Source of the DNA: Candidatus Rifleibacteriota bacterium
Lineage (GTDB): Bacteria > Muiribacteriota > Ozemobacteria > Ozemobacterales > Ozemobacteraceae
DNA: 64,000 nucleotides
Direction: 5' to 3'
Assembly (NCBI GenBank): GCA_018818125.1
Contig: JAHISQ010000115.1
Coordinates: forward strand, 1-64,000
Within the stretch, counting starts at the first letter, position 1; each line of letters starts with the position of its first letter. This document shows, in pieces, positions 43,808 to 52,314 of this stretch. Below the pieces are notes generated by a model. The model was not told the origin of the DNA. It saw only the letters and a list, made by a program, of their open reading frames with translations, and searched no databases. The translations under genes and the position numbers were made by a program.

Positions 43808-45535
43808 CTATTTGAATTGATTAAGAATCTTATCTACAGTCTCTTTGCTAATGGCTTCTGGACTAAGCTTCTTGAGAATCTTCAGAAAAGACATACAAAA
43901 CTGTCGAGACAGCTCTTTATTATTCTCTCCCCACGCTTTAAAAGCGATAACATTGTTGGTGCCCCAGTATGGACTTTGTTTCTTATACCATGTTTTATAC
44001 CATTTCTTTGCTTCTTGCTTTTCATCAGGAACTGAACCATAGCTTGTAATAGCTGTCTGTTTGCTGTAATTAAAGCCTTTGCACTTTTTCCAAAACGGGT
44101 CTCGCCCCGACAAACTTTTTAAAAAATCAAATAGCAGTCTTTCAGGCATGAATGTGCCAGGCAAACAAATCAAGTTCTTAGGAGTTTTAACTGATTTTCT
44201 GCTTTCTTCCTCCATGTCGCCATCTGGCACAAGAATAATTTTCGACAATTCTGGCACGATTTCAGCCAAAGGAGCCAGATTGAAAAGATAGCTCGAACTG
44301 ACGTTTTTGATGCTTTTTCCTGATTTCGGGATTTTAATTGGTTTGATATATTGTTTTAAATGATTCCCTAAAATTGCATCAAAAAAGCTTTTGCCAACCT
44401 GATCTTCAAAAACAACCGACACCTTTAGCTTTGTTGCTTTTTTCTGGGGTGGAGCTGATATAACTTTCAAATGCCCTTCTATTTCAGCAAAAGAGGTAAA
44501 TCCAGCATCGTCAACTATGTCGTCTAGTCTCTGCAGATAAATAACTTTGGTTTTTTTGTTTAGTTTGGATTTATATACATACTCAAGCAGATTCAGAGAA
44601 TGAGTTGTACCAACGATTTGCAGACTATACTGCTCTGCAGCAGCTGCCAGCTCATCTAAAAGGCGCTGCTGCGATATGGAATGCAGTGTTGAGTCAATCT
44701 CATCAATAAGAATCATCCCCCCCTGATATCTATCTTTGAGTTTTTCTTTAAGCCGCTTGAACGACAAGATAGCGGTGAGAATCTGAGCAAGGCTGTCTTG
44801 ACCGGCAGAAAAGCTTTCAGTGTCATAATCATGACCAGAAACCCCTATATAGCCTTTTTTGTTAATATCTGCTCTTACAAACTCTATATTTTCAACCTCC
44901 TCATCTGCCACGAGGATCTGTTTGTATTTACTCAGATACCATGTTTTTTCTTCATTGGAGAGAACAAATGTCTTTTCAGCTTCAACTGTCTTGGCCAGCG
45001 CAAGCGGCCAATGCCGATTTAGACTCAGGTAAATAACCGGGTGTGGAAAATTACCCTCACCCTTTTCACTGCTAATGCCGGGTCCGGCTACAAATCTTAT
45101 TTGAGTGGTTTTTGGCCTCTTTTGAGCTCGCACAAGCAAGCCATCTGAGTATACTGGCGATTCTTTGCTAATACAGTTGCTCTTGAGTTTTAATCTGTAT
45201 CTATATTTTTCTGTATCAGTGTCGTGAATTTTTGAAAGGCGGAAAACATCTTTACAATCATATTGAAAAGCTTTGCCATGAAGATCCTTAAATGACGAAA
45301 GATCAACGCCGTGATAATTGTCAGTGTATTTTGATGCATCTTCACGACCTGCTGACTTGCCAGCGAACACACCAAATGAAAATGGCTGTGCGATCATTCC
45401 AAGTAAAGTTGACTTTGAAGTTCCATTTTGTCCGGCAATGAGCGTTATAAGGGCTCCCAGCTCAAATTCAACATCATTAAATCTTCGAAATTCCTCTATC
45501 TGTATTTTTGTTATTTTTACACAGCGATCTGTCAT
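43808..45535 (-). CDS. AAA (ABC/SMC-type) ATPase with C-terminal TOPRIM-like domain, probable defence effector
   Basis: The 575-residue protein has an SMC/OLD-like ATPase: Walker A AGQNGTSKST (34-43), signature FSAGQDSL (242-249), Walker B GMILIDEIDS (273-282) and the histidine switch GTTHS (309-313). After about 365 there is KVSVVFEDQVGKSFF with E377 and later IILVPDGD with D438 and D440; this E...DxD pattern fits a TOPRIM nuclease as in OLD, GajA and PARIS-type proteins. I infer an anti-phage or anti-plasmid nuclease controlled by ATP. The ATG overlaps the stop of the adenine methylase gene (TAATG), so the two are made together. A housekeeping repair role is possible but less likely given the adjoining type III system. 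Confidence 0.75.
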   Translation of the reverse strand: MTDRCVKITKIQIEEFRRFNDVEFELGALITLIAGQNGTSKSTLLGMIAQPFSFGVFAGKSAGREDASKYTDNYHGVDLSSFKDLHGKAFQYDCKDVFRLSKIHDTDTEKYRYRLKLKSNCISKESPVYSDGLLVRAQKRPKTTQIRFVAGPGISSEKGEGNFPHPVIYLSLNRHWPLALAKTVEAEKTFVLSNEEKTWYLSKYKQILVADEEVENIEFVRADINKKGYIGVSGHDYDTESFSAGQDSLAQILTAILSFKRLKEKLKDRYQGGMILIDEIDSTLHSISQQRLLDELAAAAEQYSLQIVGTTHSLNLLEYVYKSKLNKKTKVIYLQRLDDIVDDAGFTSFAEIEGHLKVISAPPQKKATKLKVSVVFEDQVGKSFFDAILGNHLKQYIKPIKIPKSGKSIKNVSSSYLFNLAPLAEIVPELSKIILVPDGDMEEESRKSVKTPKNLICLPGTFMPERLLFDFLKSLSGRDPFWKKCKGFNYSKQTAITSYGSVPDEKQEAKKWYKTWYKKQSPYWGTNNVIAFKAWGENNKELSRQFCMSFLKILKKLSPEAISKETVDKILNQFK

Positions 45536-46383
45536 TAAATTTGTGTCTCGACTCTTTTCAAATAATCCGGTAATGCAAGCTTGCTGATTATTAACTCCTG
45601 CCCAACAGAAGGGCGTGCTACCGAGTATCTCAGCTTTTTCCGATAAATGGGTATATCTTGATAGAGCTGTGTAACTTCCGGGTGATCGTCATAGGATAAA
45701 ACCCAGGGAAGTTGGCAACTGACTATTTTTTTGCTCAATTTCTTGTGATCATTGTGCTGAAAATGATTCAGATACAGCAACTCACCCTTCTTGAAATAAG
45801 GCGGGTCGAAGTAAACCAGGATTTTTTTGCTGGCATTACTCAACACTTTCAAAAATTTCATAGCATCAAGATTGAAAAGATGTATCTGGTCACCTTGGGC
45901 AGCTATTGCAATAATTTTTTCAGCAAGTTTATCTTTTTTAAATCTGGCATCAATCTTGTATTCACCAGCCTGAGACAGACCGCCGACGGGGTTTGCCAGC
46001 AGTATTCCCGCTCTGTTGCTGCGGTTCAGAAAAAAGGTTGCGAATCCAAGTGCCAGCGTGTCATCTGGCTTTTGCAAATAAATCTGCTTCTGTTTGTGCC
46101 ATTCATCAATAGTGATCCTGATATCAGAAAGCATCCGCAAAAAATCTCCTGTGTGATGCAAAATTGCTTTCCAGAATGAGTAAATCGCGATATCCAAGTC
46201 ATTCAGCCAAATTTCGCTGACAGTAGCATCTAACAACAGGGTTATTGCTGCCCCGGCTCCGCCGGCAAAAGGCTCAGCGTAAGCACAACCTTCGAGTTTA
46301 TTTTGGTGAATAATCGTCTTAAGCATTTCTGCATAAGCTGTTTTTCCACCAGGGTAACGCAAAGGACTTGGCGTTATTGGCAT
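45535..46383 (-). CDS. D12-class N6-adenine DNA methyltransferase (Dam-like)
   Basis: This 282-residue enzyme transfers methyl groups from SAM to adenine in DNA. Motifs in order: LRYPGGKTAY (8-17), AEPFAGGAG (36-44, SAM loop), LNRSNRAGIL (119-128) and catalytic DPPY (193-196). It is the size of Dam and Dpn-type enzymes. Its recognition site cannot be read from sequence. It is coupled to the ATPase gene downstream and has its own strong promoter (46416-46445), suggesting a modification-plus-effector pair in which methylation marks self DNA. Confidence 0.92.
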   Translation of the reverse strand: MPITPSPLRYPGGKTAYAEMLKTIIHQNKLEGCAYAEPFAGGAGAAITLLLDATVSEIWLNDLDIAIYSFWKAILHHTGDFLRMLSDIRITIDEWHKQKQIYLQKPDDTLALGFATFFLNRSNRAGILLANPVGGLSQAGEYKIDARFKKDKLAEKIIAIAAQGDQIHLFNLDAMKFLKVLSNASKKILVYFDPPYFKKGELLYLNHFQHNDHKKLSKKIVSCQLPWVLSYDDHPEVTQLYQDIPIYRKKLRYSVARPSVGQELIISKLALPDYLKRVETQI

Positions 46384-46415
46384 TTAATCATCTCTCAATC
46401 TGAACTTTCGAATCA

Positions 46416-46445
46416 ATTATAGTAGAGGCAGCGCTAATGTTTCAA
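46416..46445 (-). promoter_or_regulatory. Strong sigma-70 promoter for the methylase-ATPase pair
   Basis: On the minus strand TTGAAA (46440-46445), an 18-bp spacer and perfect TATAAT (46416-46421) place the start near 46409, about 26 nt before the methylase ATG. Confidence 0.7.
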
Positions 46446-46596
46446 CATAATTTCAGTGTTTGGTAAGATTATACAAGCTTAAAAATCTACAGCAGACTTT
46501 TAGGAAAACTGAGCACAGCCTTCAGTGCCATTGCTCGCAGCAATCACTTCACTCTGTCATAAATAGCTGGACTTGAAGTGGTGCTTTGGTTAAAAT

Positions 46597-46642
46597 GCAT
46601 CTGTTGAAGAGCCTTGAAGAGCATTTTTTACTAAACAGATGC
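46597..46642 (+). promoter_or_regulatory. Inverted repeat around a possible promoter for the type III mod gene
   Basis: GCATCTGTT (46597-46605) and AACAGATGC (46634-46642) are perfect 9-bp inverted arms. Inside them TTGAAGAGC is repeated directly (46604-46612 and 46614-46622), and TTGAAG (46604-46609) with TTTACT (46627-46632) makes a weak 17-bp-spaced promoter. The right arm ends 22 bp before the mod start, near its GGAG. It could be an operator for autoregulation or a leader hairpin. Confidence 0.45.
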
Positions 46643-46664
46643 GGAAATTGAGCGGAGAAAGCTG

Positions 46665-48467
46665 ATGTCGAAGAAACAAAAGCTCGAATTAACCTGGATT
46701 GGCAAAGAAAACAGGGCAAGGCTTGAGCCAAGAATTCTGATTGAAGACCCGGAAAAGTCTTACCACGCCACTCACCGGGTTTCAGAAAATGACATTTTCG
46801 ACAACATGCTTATTCATGGCGATAATCTGCTGGCCTTGAAGGCTCTTGAGCAAGAATTCACCGGCAAAGTAAAGTGCGTGTTTATCGATCCGCCTTATAA
46901 CACCGGCAGCGCTTTTACGCATTACGACGATGGCCTTGAGCATTCTATCTGGCTATCGCTGATGCGTGACCGGCTGGAGATCATTCGGCGCTTGCTGGCG
47001 GAGGATGGTTCGCTTTGGATCACGATTGACGACAACGAGGCGCATTACCTTAAAGTTATGTGTGATGAGGTGTTTGGGCGGGCAAATTTTTTATGCGATA
47101 TAGCTTGGGAAAAGCGTTACTCACCGCCGCCTGATACCAAGGATTTTGGCTATGTCCACGATCACATACTTTGCTATCGAAAGAGTAATGGCTTCCGTAG
47201 AAACCTTCTGCCACTCACGGATGACCAGACCAGTCGTTACAAGAACCCTGATAACGATCCCAGAGGTAAATGGAAAGCGATGGATTACACATGTCGCTAT
47301 TCTGCTGAGGAACGCCCGAATCTGTTTTACTCAATTCGGCAACCGAATACTGGTGAAGAGATTTGGCCGAAACGCACACGGGTATGGGCAATGTCGCGAG
47401 AAGTGCATGAGACAAAAGAACGCGAGGGACGCATTTGGTGGGGAACGAAAGGAACCAATAGTGTTCCTGCGTTGAAGAATTTTTTTTCCGAAATTAACCA
47501 AGGGATGATGCCAATGTCCCTATGGAAACACACACTCGCGGGACATAACCAAGACGCAATGAAAGAAATGATGGCGCTATTTGGCGATGATGTTTTTTCC
47601 ACACCAAAACCCGAGCAGCTAATTCAGACGGCACTCCACATTGCGACGCAGCCTGACGATCTCATACTCGATTCCTTCGCTGGCTCCGGCACCACCGGCG
47701 CGGTGGCACATAAAATGGGTCGCCGCTGGATCATGATTGAGCTTGGCGAGCACTGCTACACCCATTGTTTGCCCAGGCTGAAGAAGGTCGTAGACGGAAA
47801 AGACCTCGGTGGCATCACGCTTGCATCGGACAACAAGGCTGCAATAGGTCTGTGCAAGGATTGCCGGGACAGCCTTTGTGAAAAGTGTACCGAAAAAGTG
47901 GGCGAAAATAGCAAAGGCGGGCAACAGACGTGGTTCGGTGGCGGCGGATTCAGGTTTTATGAGCTTGGGCCGACGCTTATAAAAGAAGACGAATGGGGTA
48001 ATCCGGTTATCAATTCGCAGTTTAACGCTGCCATGCTGGCTGAAGCCATGTGCAAGCTTGAAGGTTTTAAATATTCGCCCAGTGACGAATTTTTCTGGAA
48101 GCATGGACAAAGCAGCGAAAAAGACTTCATTTATGTAACAACCCAGTTTATGACTGAAGCAATGCTCGAAAAGATATGCGATGAAATTGGCAGTGAACGC
48201 TCTCTTTTGATTTGTTGCTCAGCTTTTCGAGGTGATCTGGCTCGCTACGGCAATCTTACGATAAAAAAAATTCCAAACGCGGTTCTGAAAAAATGTGAAT
48301 GGGGTCATGACGATTACAGCCTTGAGATCAAGAATCTGCCAGAAACACCTGTAGATGAACCGGCTCCTGATATTGAAACTGAACCGGAGAAACCCCGCAC
48401 CCGAAAGTCGAAAACAAAGAAAGCACCCGCGCAACCCAACCTGTTCAAGCCTGACGGCGAAGGCTGA
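46665..48467 (+). CDS. mod: Type III restriction-modification methyltransferase subunit (Mod)
   Basis: The 600-residue N6-adenine methyltransferase has DPPYNTG (75-81) before the SAM motif FAGSGTTG (about 337-344), the beta-class order of type III Mod subunits. The segment between them (about 130-320) is the target-recognition region and will set the DNA site. Unusual features are a short cysteine cluster CKDCRDSLCEKC (about 396-407) that resembles a zinc-binding knuckle, and a basic C-terminal tail (PRTRKSKTKK). Mod acts alone as a methylase and with Res as the nuclease complex. The ATG has GGAG upstream; res follows after 41 bp. Confidence 0.93.
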   Translation: MSKKQKLELTWIGKENRARLEPRILIEDPEKSYHATHRVSENDIFDNMLIHGDNLLALKALEQEFTGKVKCVFIDPPYNTGSAFTHYDDGLEHSIWLSLMRDRLEIIRRLLAEDGSLWITIDDNEAHYLKVMCDEVFGRANFLCDIAWEKRYSPPPDTKDFGYVHDHILCYRKSNGFRRNLLPLTDDQTSRYKNPDNDPRGKWKAMDYTCRYSAEERPNLFYSIRQPNTGEEIWPKRTRVWAMSREVHETKEREGRIWWGTKGTNSVPALKNFFSEINQGMMPMSLWKHTLAGHNQDAMKEMMALFGDDVFSTPKPEQLIQTALHIATQPDDLILDSFAGSGTTGAVAHKMGRRWIMIELGEHCYTHCLPRLKKVVDGKDLGGITLASDNKAAIGLCKDCRDSLCEKCTEKVGENSKGGQQTWFGGGGFRFYELGPTLIKEDEWGNPVINSQFNAAMLAEAMCKLEGFKYSPSDEFFWKHGQSSEKDFIYVTTQFMTEAMLEKICDEIGSERSLLICCSAFRGDLARYGNLTIKKIPNAVLKKCEWGHDDYSLEIKNLPETPVDEPAPDIETEPEKPRTRKSKTKKAPAQPNLFKPDGEG

Positions 48468-48508
48468 GGCCGATTTGTCAGAGAGAAAACAGCTGATTCG
48501 AGGACTAT

Positions 48509-51211
48509 ATGAGCATACAGCATGTTAATACCATCAGTAACCGACTAAGTCTGCGCAAACCGCAACGTGAATCTCTGGAAATTCTGCAGCGCCTCTGCGA
48601 AATTATTCCACTCGAAAAAGACGCCGATACCACAAATCTACTGGCAGTTGTGCAATCCGAATTCGCCCATGTGAAAGCTTTTGATCGTGACTTTGCTTCA
48701 CTATGCTTTGCTATCGCTACCGGTGTTGGCAAAACCAGGCTCATGGGTGCTTTTATCAGCTATCTCTACTTGAGCGAAGGCATTCGACATTTCTTCGTAA
48801 TTGCTCCAAATCTGACGATCTACAACAAACTCATCGCAGATTTTACGCCAAACACACCCAAATACGTGTTCAAGGGGATCGGCGAGTTTGCTCAGAATCC
48901 GCCTTTGATCATCACTGGCGACAACTATGAGAGTGGGCAGGCTATCAGGCGTTCCAAGCTTCTTGATGAAGATGTTCATATCAACATCTTTAATATCTCC
49001 AAAATTACCGCCAAAGATAAAGGCAAATTTGCAGCGGACGATGAGAAGAAAAATATTCCACGCTTTCGCAGGCTGCGAGAAGAAATTGGGGAAAGCTATT
49101 TTGATTATCTGGCAGGTCTTGACGATCTGGTCGTGATCATGGATGAATCTCATCGTTACCGCGCTGACGCCGGCTTGTCAGCGATTAACGAGTTGAAACC
49201 AGTTCTCGGTCTCGAGCTTACCGCAACGCCACAGATTGAGCGCGGCAATTCAAAAACTGAAGCTTTTAACAATGTTATTTTCAGTTATCCGTTAAGCTGT
49301 GCCATGGACGACGGCTTTGTCAAAGAGCCGGCTGTTGCTACCCGTGAAAATTTTGATCCGGCGAATTACTCAGAAAGTGCTCTCGAAAAGCTGAAACTCG
49401 AAGATGCGGTGTGTATTCATGAAGTCACCAAGGTTGAGTTGGAAATATATGCCCGCAACAACAACCAGAAAATAATCAAGCCTTTTATGCTGATCGTAGC
49501 TCAAGATACTGGCCATGCCAACGCTCTACAAAAATTGGTCGAGTCTGCTGAATTCTTTGCCAGCCGCTATAAGGGCAAGGTCATTACTATTCATTCGAAA
49601 AGCACAAAGGGTAATGAAGGCGACGAAATTGTTCAACAACTGCTAACAGTAGAGGATGCTTATAATCCGATAGAAATTGTGATTCACGTAAATATGCTCA
49701 AAGAGGGTTGGGATGTCACCAATCTCTATACAATTGTGCCTTTGCGTGCTGCCAACTCAAAAACTCTGGTTGAACAATCTATTGGCCGCGGCCTCAGACT
49801 TCCTTACGGAAAGCGGGTCGGTATACCGGCAGTTGATCGCCTTACTATCGTATCGCACGACAGATTTCAGGAAATAATCGACCATGCCAATGATCCAGAC
49901 TCCATAATCAGATCAGGAATCGTAATTGGTCGAGATATTCCAGAAAATGGCAAAAAGGCTGTAATAGTAAAAACTACTTTCGAAAACCTTATCAATAAAG
50001 CTGGTGAAGACGAAACGCCAATATTGGAGCACAGAGAAGGGCCTGTTTTTACCACTGGCGAAGAGCGCGAAATTGCCAGTGTAACAATCGACATAATTGC
50101 ACAGTATGAAGGCTTAAAAAGCAGTCAGGATCTGCAGAATCCCGACATTCAGAAGGAAATTTCGGAAAAGGTCAAAGAGCGAATCAGACCCAGGCAGGAC
50201 ACACTTGACTATGGCAATAAAATTGACGTTGCCATGGTAGTGACCAGAGCAACCAGGCTCTACACAGAGTTTACGATTGACATTCCCAAGATTGTGGTGT
50301 TGCCTAAGGGCAAGCCGATCTGTGGTTATCGAGACTTTGACCTTGACCTGAGCGGTATTAATTTGCAACCAGTTTCACAGGACATTCTGGTTCAGCATCT
50401 GCATGATCGTCAGCGCTTTACAATGCAGAGCGGAAGTGCGCTGGTCGAAGAAAAACGGCATGAAGATTACATTGTCAGAAGCCTTTCTGCTCATGATGAC
50501 ATTTGTTACGAAGAACATGCAAAAATTCTGTATAAGCTTGCTTCCCAGATGATAAAGCACATTCGCAGCTATCTCAAAACTGATGCAGAGTTACTGAATG
50601 TTCTGCAATATCATCAGCAGCGCCTGGCAGATATCGTTTATTTACAAATGCAGGAACATTATTTTGAAACTGCTGCTGAATACGAGGCTCATGTCACCAA
50701 AGGCTTTCACACTCTGCGGTCAAGCAATTTCAGCTCGTCTGCAGATGAGAATGTTCGTGGTTTTCGCGTAGCAGTGCCAGAAGGGCAACGCAATCAGATC
50801 AAGAATATGATTTTTGGCGGCTTTGCCAAGTGCCTGTACCCGATTCAAAAGTTTGATTCGGATTCGGAAAGGCGCTTCGCTGTTATTCTGGAAAACGATC
50901 CTTCTGTAAAGAAATGGTTCAAACCGGCAAAAGGCGACTTTCAGATCAAATTTTCAGCAAATGCTTCTTATGAGCCAGATTTTGTTGTAGAAACCGAGTC
51001 AGGTAAGTATCTTTGTGAACCTAAACGTGCCAGCGAAATGAACGATGAGACTGTTCTGGCAAAAGCAAAGGCAGCAAATACCTGGTGTAAACACGCAACA
51101 GCTCACGCTCAAGCAACAGACAAAAAAAGCTGGGCATATCTGCTGATTCCGCACGATCAGATCTCTGAACAGATGACCTTAGCCGGCTTTGCCGCCGCAT
51201 ATACACTATAA
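48509..51211 (+). CDS. res: Type III restriction enzyme subunit (Res): helicase and endonuclease
   Basis: The 900-residue subunit cleaves unmethylated DNA after ATP-driven movement. It has an SF2 helicase with Walker A ATGVGKT (70-76), DESH (about 211-214), LTATPQ, and the motif V/VI region LKEGWDVTNLY and SIGRGLRLPYG. Near the C-terminus there is a PD-(D/E)xK nuclease site: EPDFVVET followed by YLCEPKR (about 818-836). All motifs seem intact and the frame is uninterrupted, so the system should be active. The ATG follows GAGGAC. Confidence 0.93.
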   Translation: MSIQHVNTISNRLSLRKPQRESLEILQRLCEIIPLEKDADTTNLLAVVQSEFAHVKAFDRDFASLCFAIATGVGKTRLMGAFISYLYLSEGIRHFFVIAPNLTIYNKLIADFTPNTPKYVFKGIGEFAQNPPLIITGDNYESGQAIRRSKLLDEDVHINIFNISKITAKDKGKFAADDEKKNIPRFRRLREEIGESYFDYLAGLDDLVVIMDESHRYRADAGLSAINELKPVLGLELTATPQIERGNSKTEAFNNVIFSYPLSCAMDDGFVKEPAVATRENFDPANYSESALEKLKLEDAVCIHEVTKVELEIYARNNNQKIIKPFMLIVAQDTGHANALQKLVESAEFFASRYKGKVITIHSKSTKGNEGDEIVQQLLTVEDAYNPIEIVIHVNMLKEGWDVTNLYTIVPLRAANSKTLVEQSIGRGLRLPYGKRVGIPAVDRLTIVSHDRFQEIIDHANDPDSIIRSGIVIGRDIPENGKKAVIVKTTFENLINKAGEDETPILEHREGPVFTTGEEREIASVTIDIIAQYEGLKSSQDLQNPDIQKEISEKVKERIRPRQDTLDYGNKIDVAMVVTRATRLYTEFTIDIPKIVVLPKGKPICGYRDFDLDLSGINLQPVSQDILVQHLHDRQRFTMQSGSALVEEKRHEDYIVRSLSAHDDICYEEHAKILYKLASQMIKHIRSYLKTDAELLNVLQYHQQRLADIVYLQMQEHYFETAAEYEAHVTKGFHTLRSSNFSSSADENVRGFRVAVPEGQRNQIKNMIFGGFAKCLYPIQKFDSDSERRFAVILENDPSVKKWFKPAKGDFQIKFSANASYEPDFVVETESGKYLCEPKRASEMNDETVLAKAKAANTWCKHATAHAQATDKKSWAYLLIPHDQISEQMTLAGFAAAYTL

Positions 51212-51347
51212 TTTAATCTTCCCACATTTTCGCGCTCTCCAGTATTTTTAGAGCAGTTGCCTGATTACCAGAACAAGCCAAAATGACAGGCAAATCACTG
51301 CTAATGATCACCAACAATTATTTTATAGCTTCAGCAAATTTTGCAAC

Positions 51348-51376
51348 TTGACAAGCTGCTCAATAAACACTATACT
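51348..51376 (+). promoter_or_regulatory. Sigma-70 promoter for the tetR-RND operon
   Basis: TTGACA (51348-51353), a 17-bp spacer and TATACT (51371-51376) match the consensus at 11 of 12 positions. The start point would be near 51383, inside the operator palindrome. The rest of the 320-bp gap (51212-51531) shows nothing else I can support. Confidence 0.8.
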
Positions 51377-51378
51377 TA

Positions 51379-51392
51379 AGTTAACGTTAACT
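51379..51392. promoter_or_regulatory. TetR-type operator palindrome
   Basis: AGTTAACGTTAACT is a perfect 14-bp palindrome sitting at the predicted transcription start, with further TTAAGTT and AACTTAA flanks. This is a classic position for autorepression by the TetR-family product encoded 140 bp downstream. Confidence 0.75.
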
Positions 51393-51531
51393 AACTTAAT
51401 AGCGACAAGCAAAATATCAGGGCTCTATTGTGCTGGGTGTGCAGCTGATGTAAAGACAGCAGAAAGTAATCCCCAGTTTGTCGGAAATAAGAACGAAACG
51501 CTCGGGAAATGACCCAATCTGGAGGCAAAAT

Positions 51532-52314
51532 ATGGCAAAGCGAACGGCAAATAGCAAAAAAATGGAAACAGCTGGACAGATAGTAACTGGGCAAACAGAC
51601 AAGAAAACTCGACAGCCACTGAAAAAAGAAACCGCTGTAATTGATAGTCAGCGACTGGAAAATATAAAAACAACACAACTGGTTCAGGAAGACGGTGAAA
51701 GAATAATCGTGCGTAGAAAAAGTGGTGTACAACGGAGCAGCCAGATTCTTGAAACCGCTCGTGACCTGATTTTTAATGAGGGATTCAGCAACTTCACGAT
51801 AAGAGAAGTTGCTGGGCGCATTGGCATCAGCGAAGCTGCAATTTACCGACATTTTTCCAGCAAGGAAGAGCTGATGCTGGCTCTGCTCGGAACTTTGTTT
51901 ACGCCCTGGCGCGAAGCAATCAGTCAACTGGTCGATGAAAAAATCGGTTTTGGCAAAAAGCTCGAAGAGCTGTTTCAATTACATCTTCATCACCTGCTCA
52001 ACGAGCGGCTGAATCCAATTTTGTTCCTATCCGAGGCTGTAAACCCGCAGAATCAGAGACTGCTTGAGGTCATGCGCCATAACATCAACTTTTTACAGCA
52101 GTCGGTAGCAAGTATGGTGAAAAGTGGTCAGAAGAAAGGGCATGTTAAGGCAAATCTGTCACCTGAAGCCCTTGCCGCTGCTGTGATTGGTTTGCTGCAG
52201 ACTGCTGTTATCAAATGGACACTACAGCGTTCAAGCGACGGCTTACTTGAGGACGGTGCACGCAACATGGCTGAAATGGCGAGATTAATTGCCCCTGATG
52301 AGGTAAAAAGATGA
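51532..52314 (+). CDS. TetR-family transcriptional regulator of the RND pump
   Basis: The 260-residue repressor has a TetR helix-turn-helix (about 70-115) with ILETARDLIFNEGF, TIREVAGRIGISEAAIYRHFSSKEEL, and an all-helical ligand-binding domain after it. It has an unusually long, basic, polar N-terminal extension (about 65 residues) before the DNA-binding domain. I start at the ATG at 51532, preceded by a perfect GGAGG at 51521-51525, rather than at a TTG at 51478. It overlaps the next gene by four bases and very likely represses the whole operon through 51379-51392, responding to a pump substrate. Confidence 0.92.
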   Translation: MAKRTANSKKMETAGQIVTGQTDKKTRQPLKKETAVIDSQRLENIKTTQLVQEDGERIIVRRKSGVQRSSQILETARDLIFNEGFSNFTIREVAGRIGISEAAIYRHFSSKEELMLALLGTLFTPWREAISQLVDEKIGFGKKLEELFQLHLHHLLNERLNPILFLSEAVNPQNQRLLEVMRHNINFLQQSVASMVKSGQKKGHVKANLSPEALAAAVIGLLQTAVIKWTLQRSSDGLLEDGARNMAEMARLIAPDEVKR

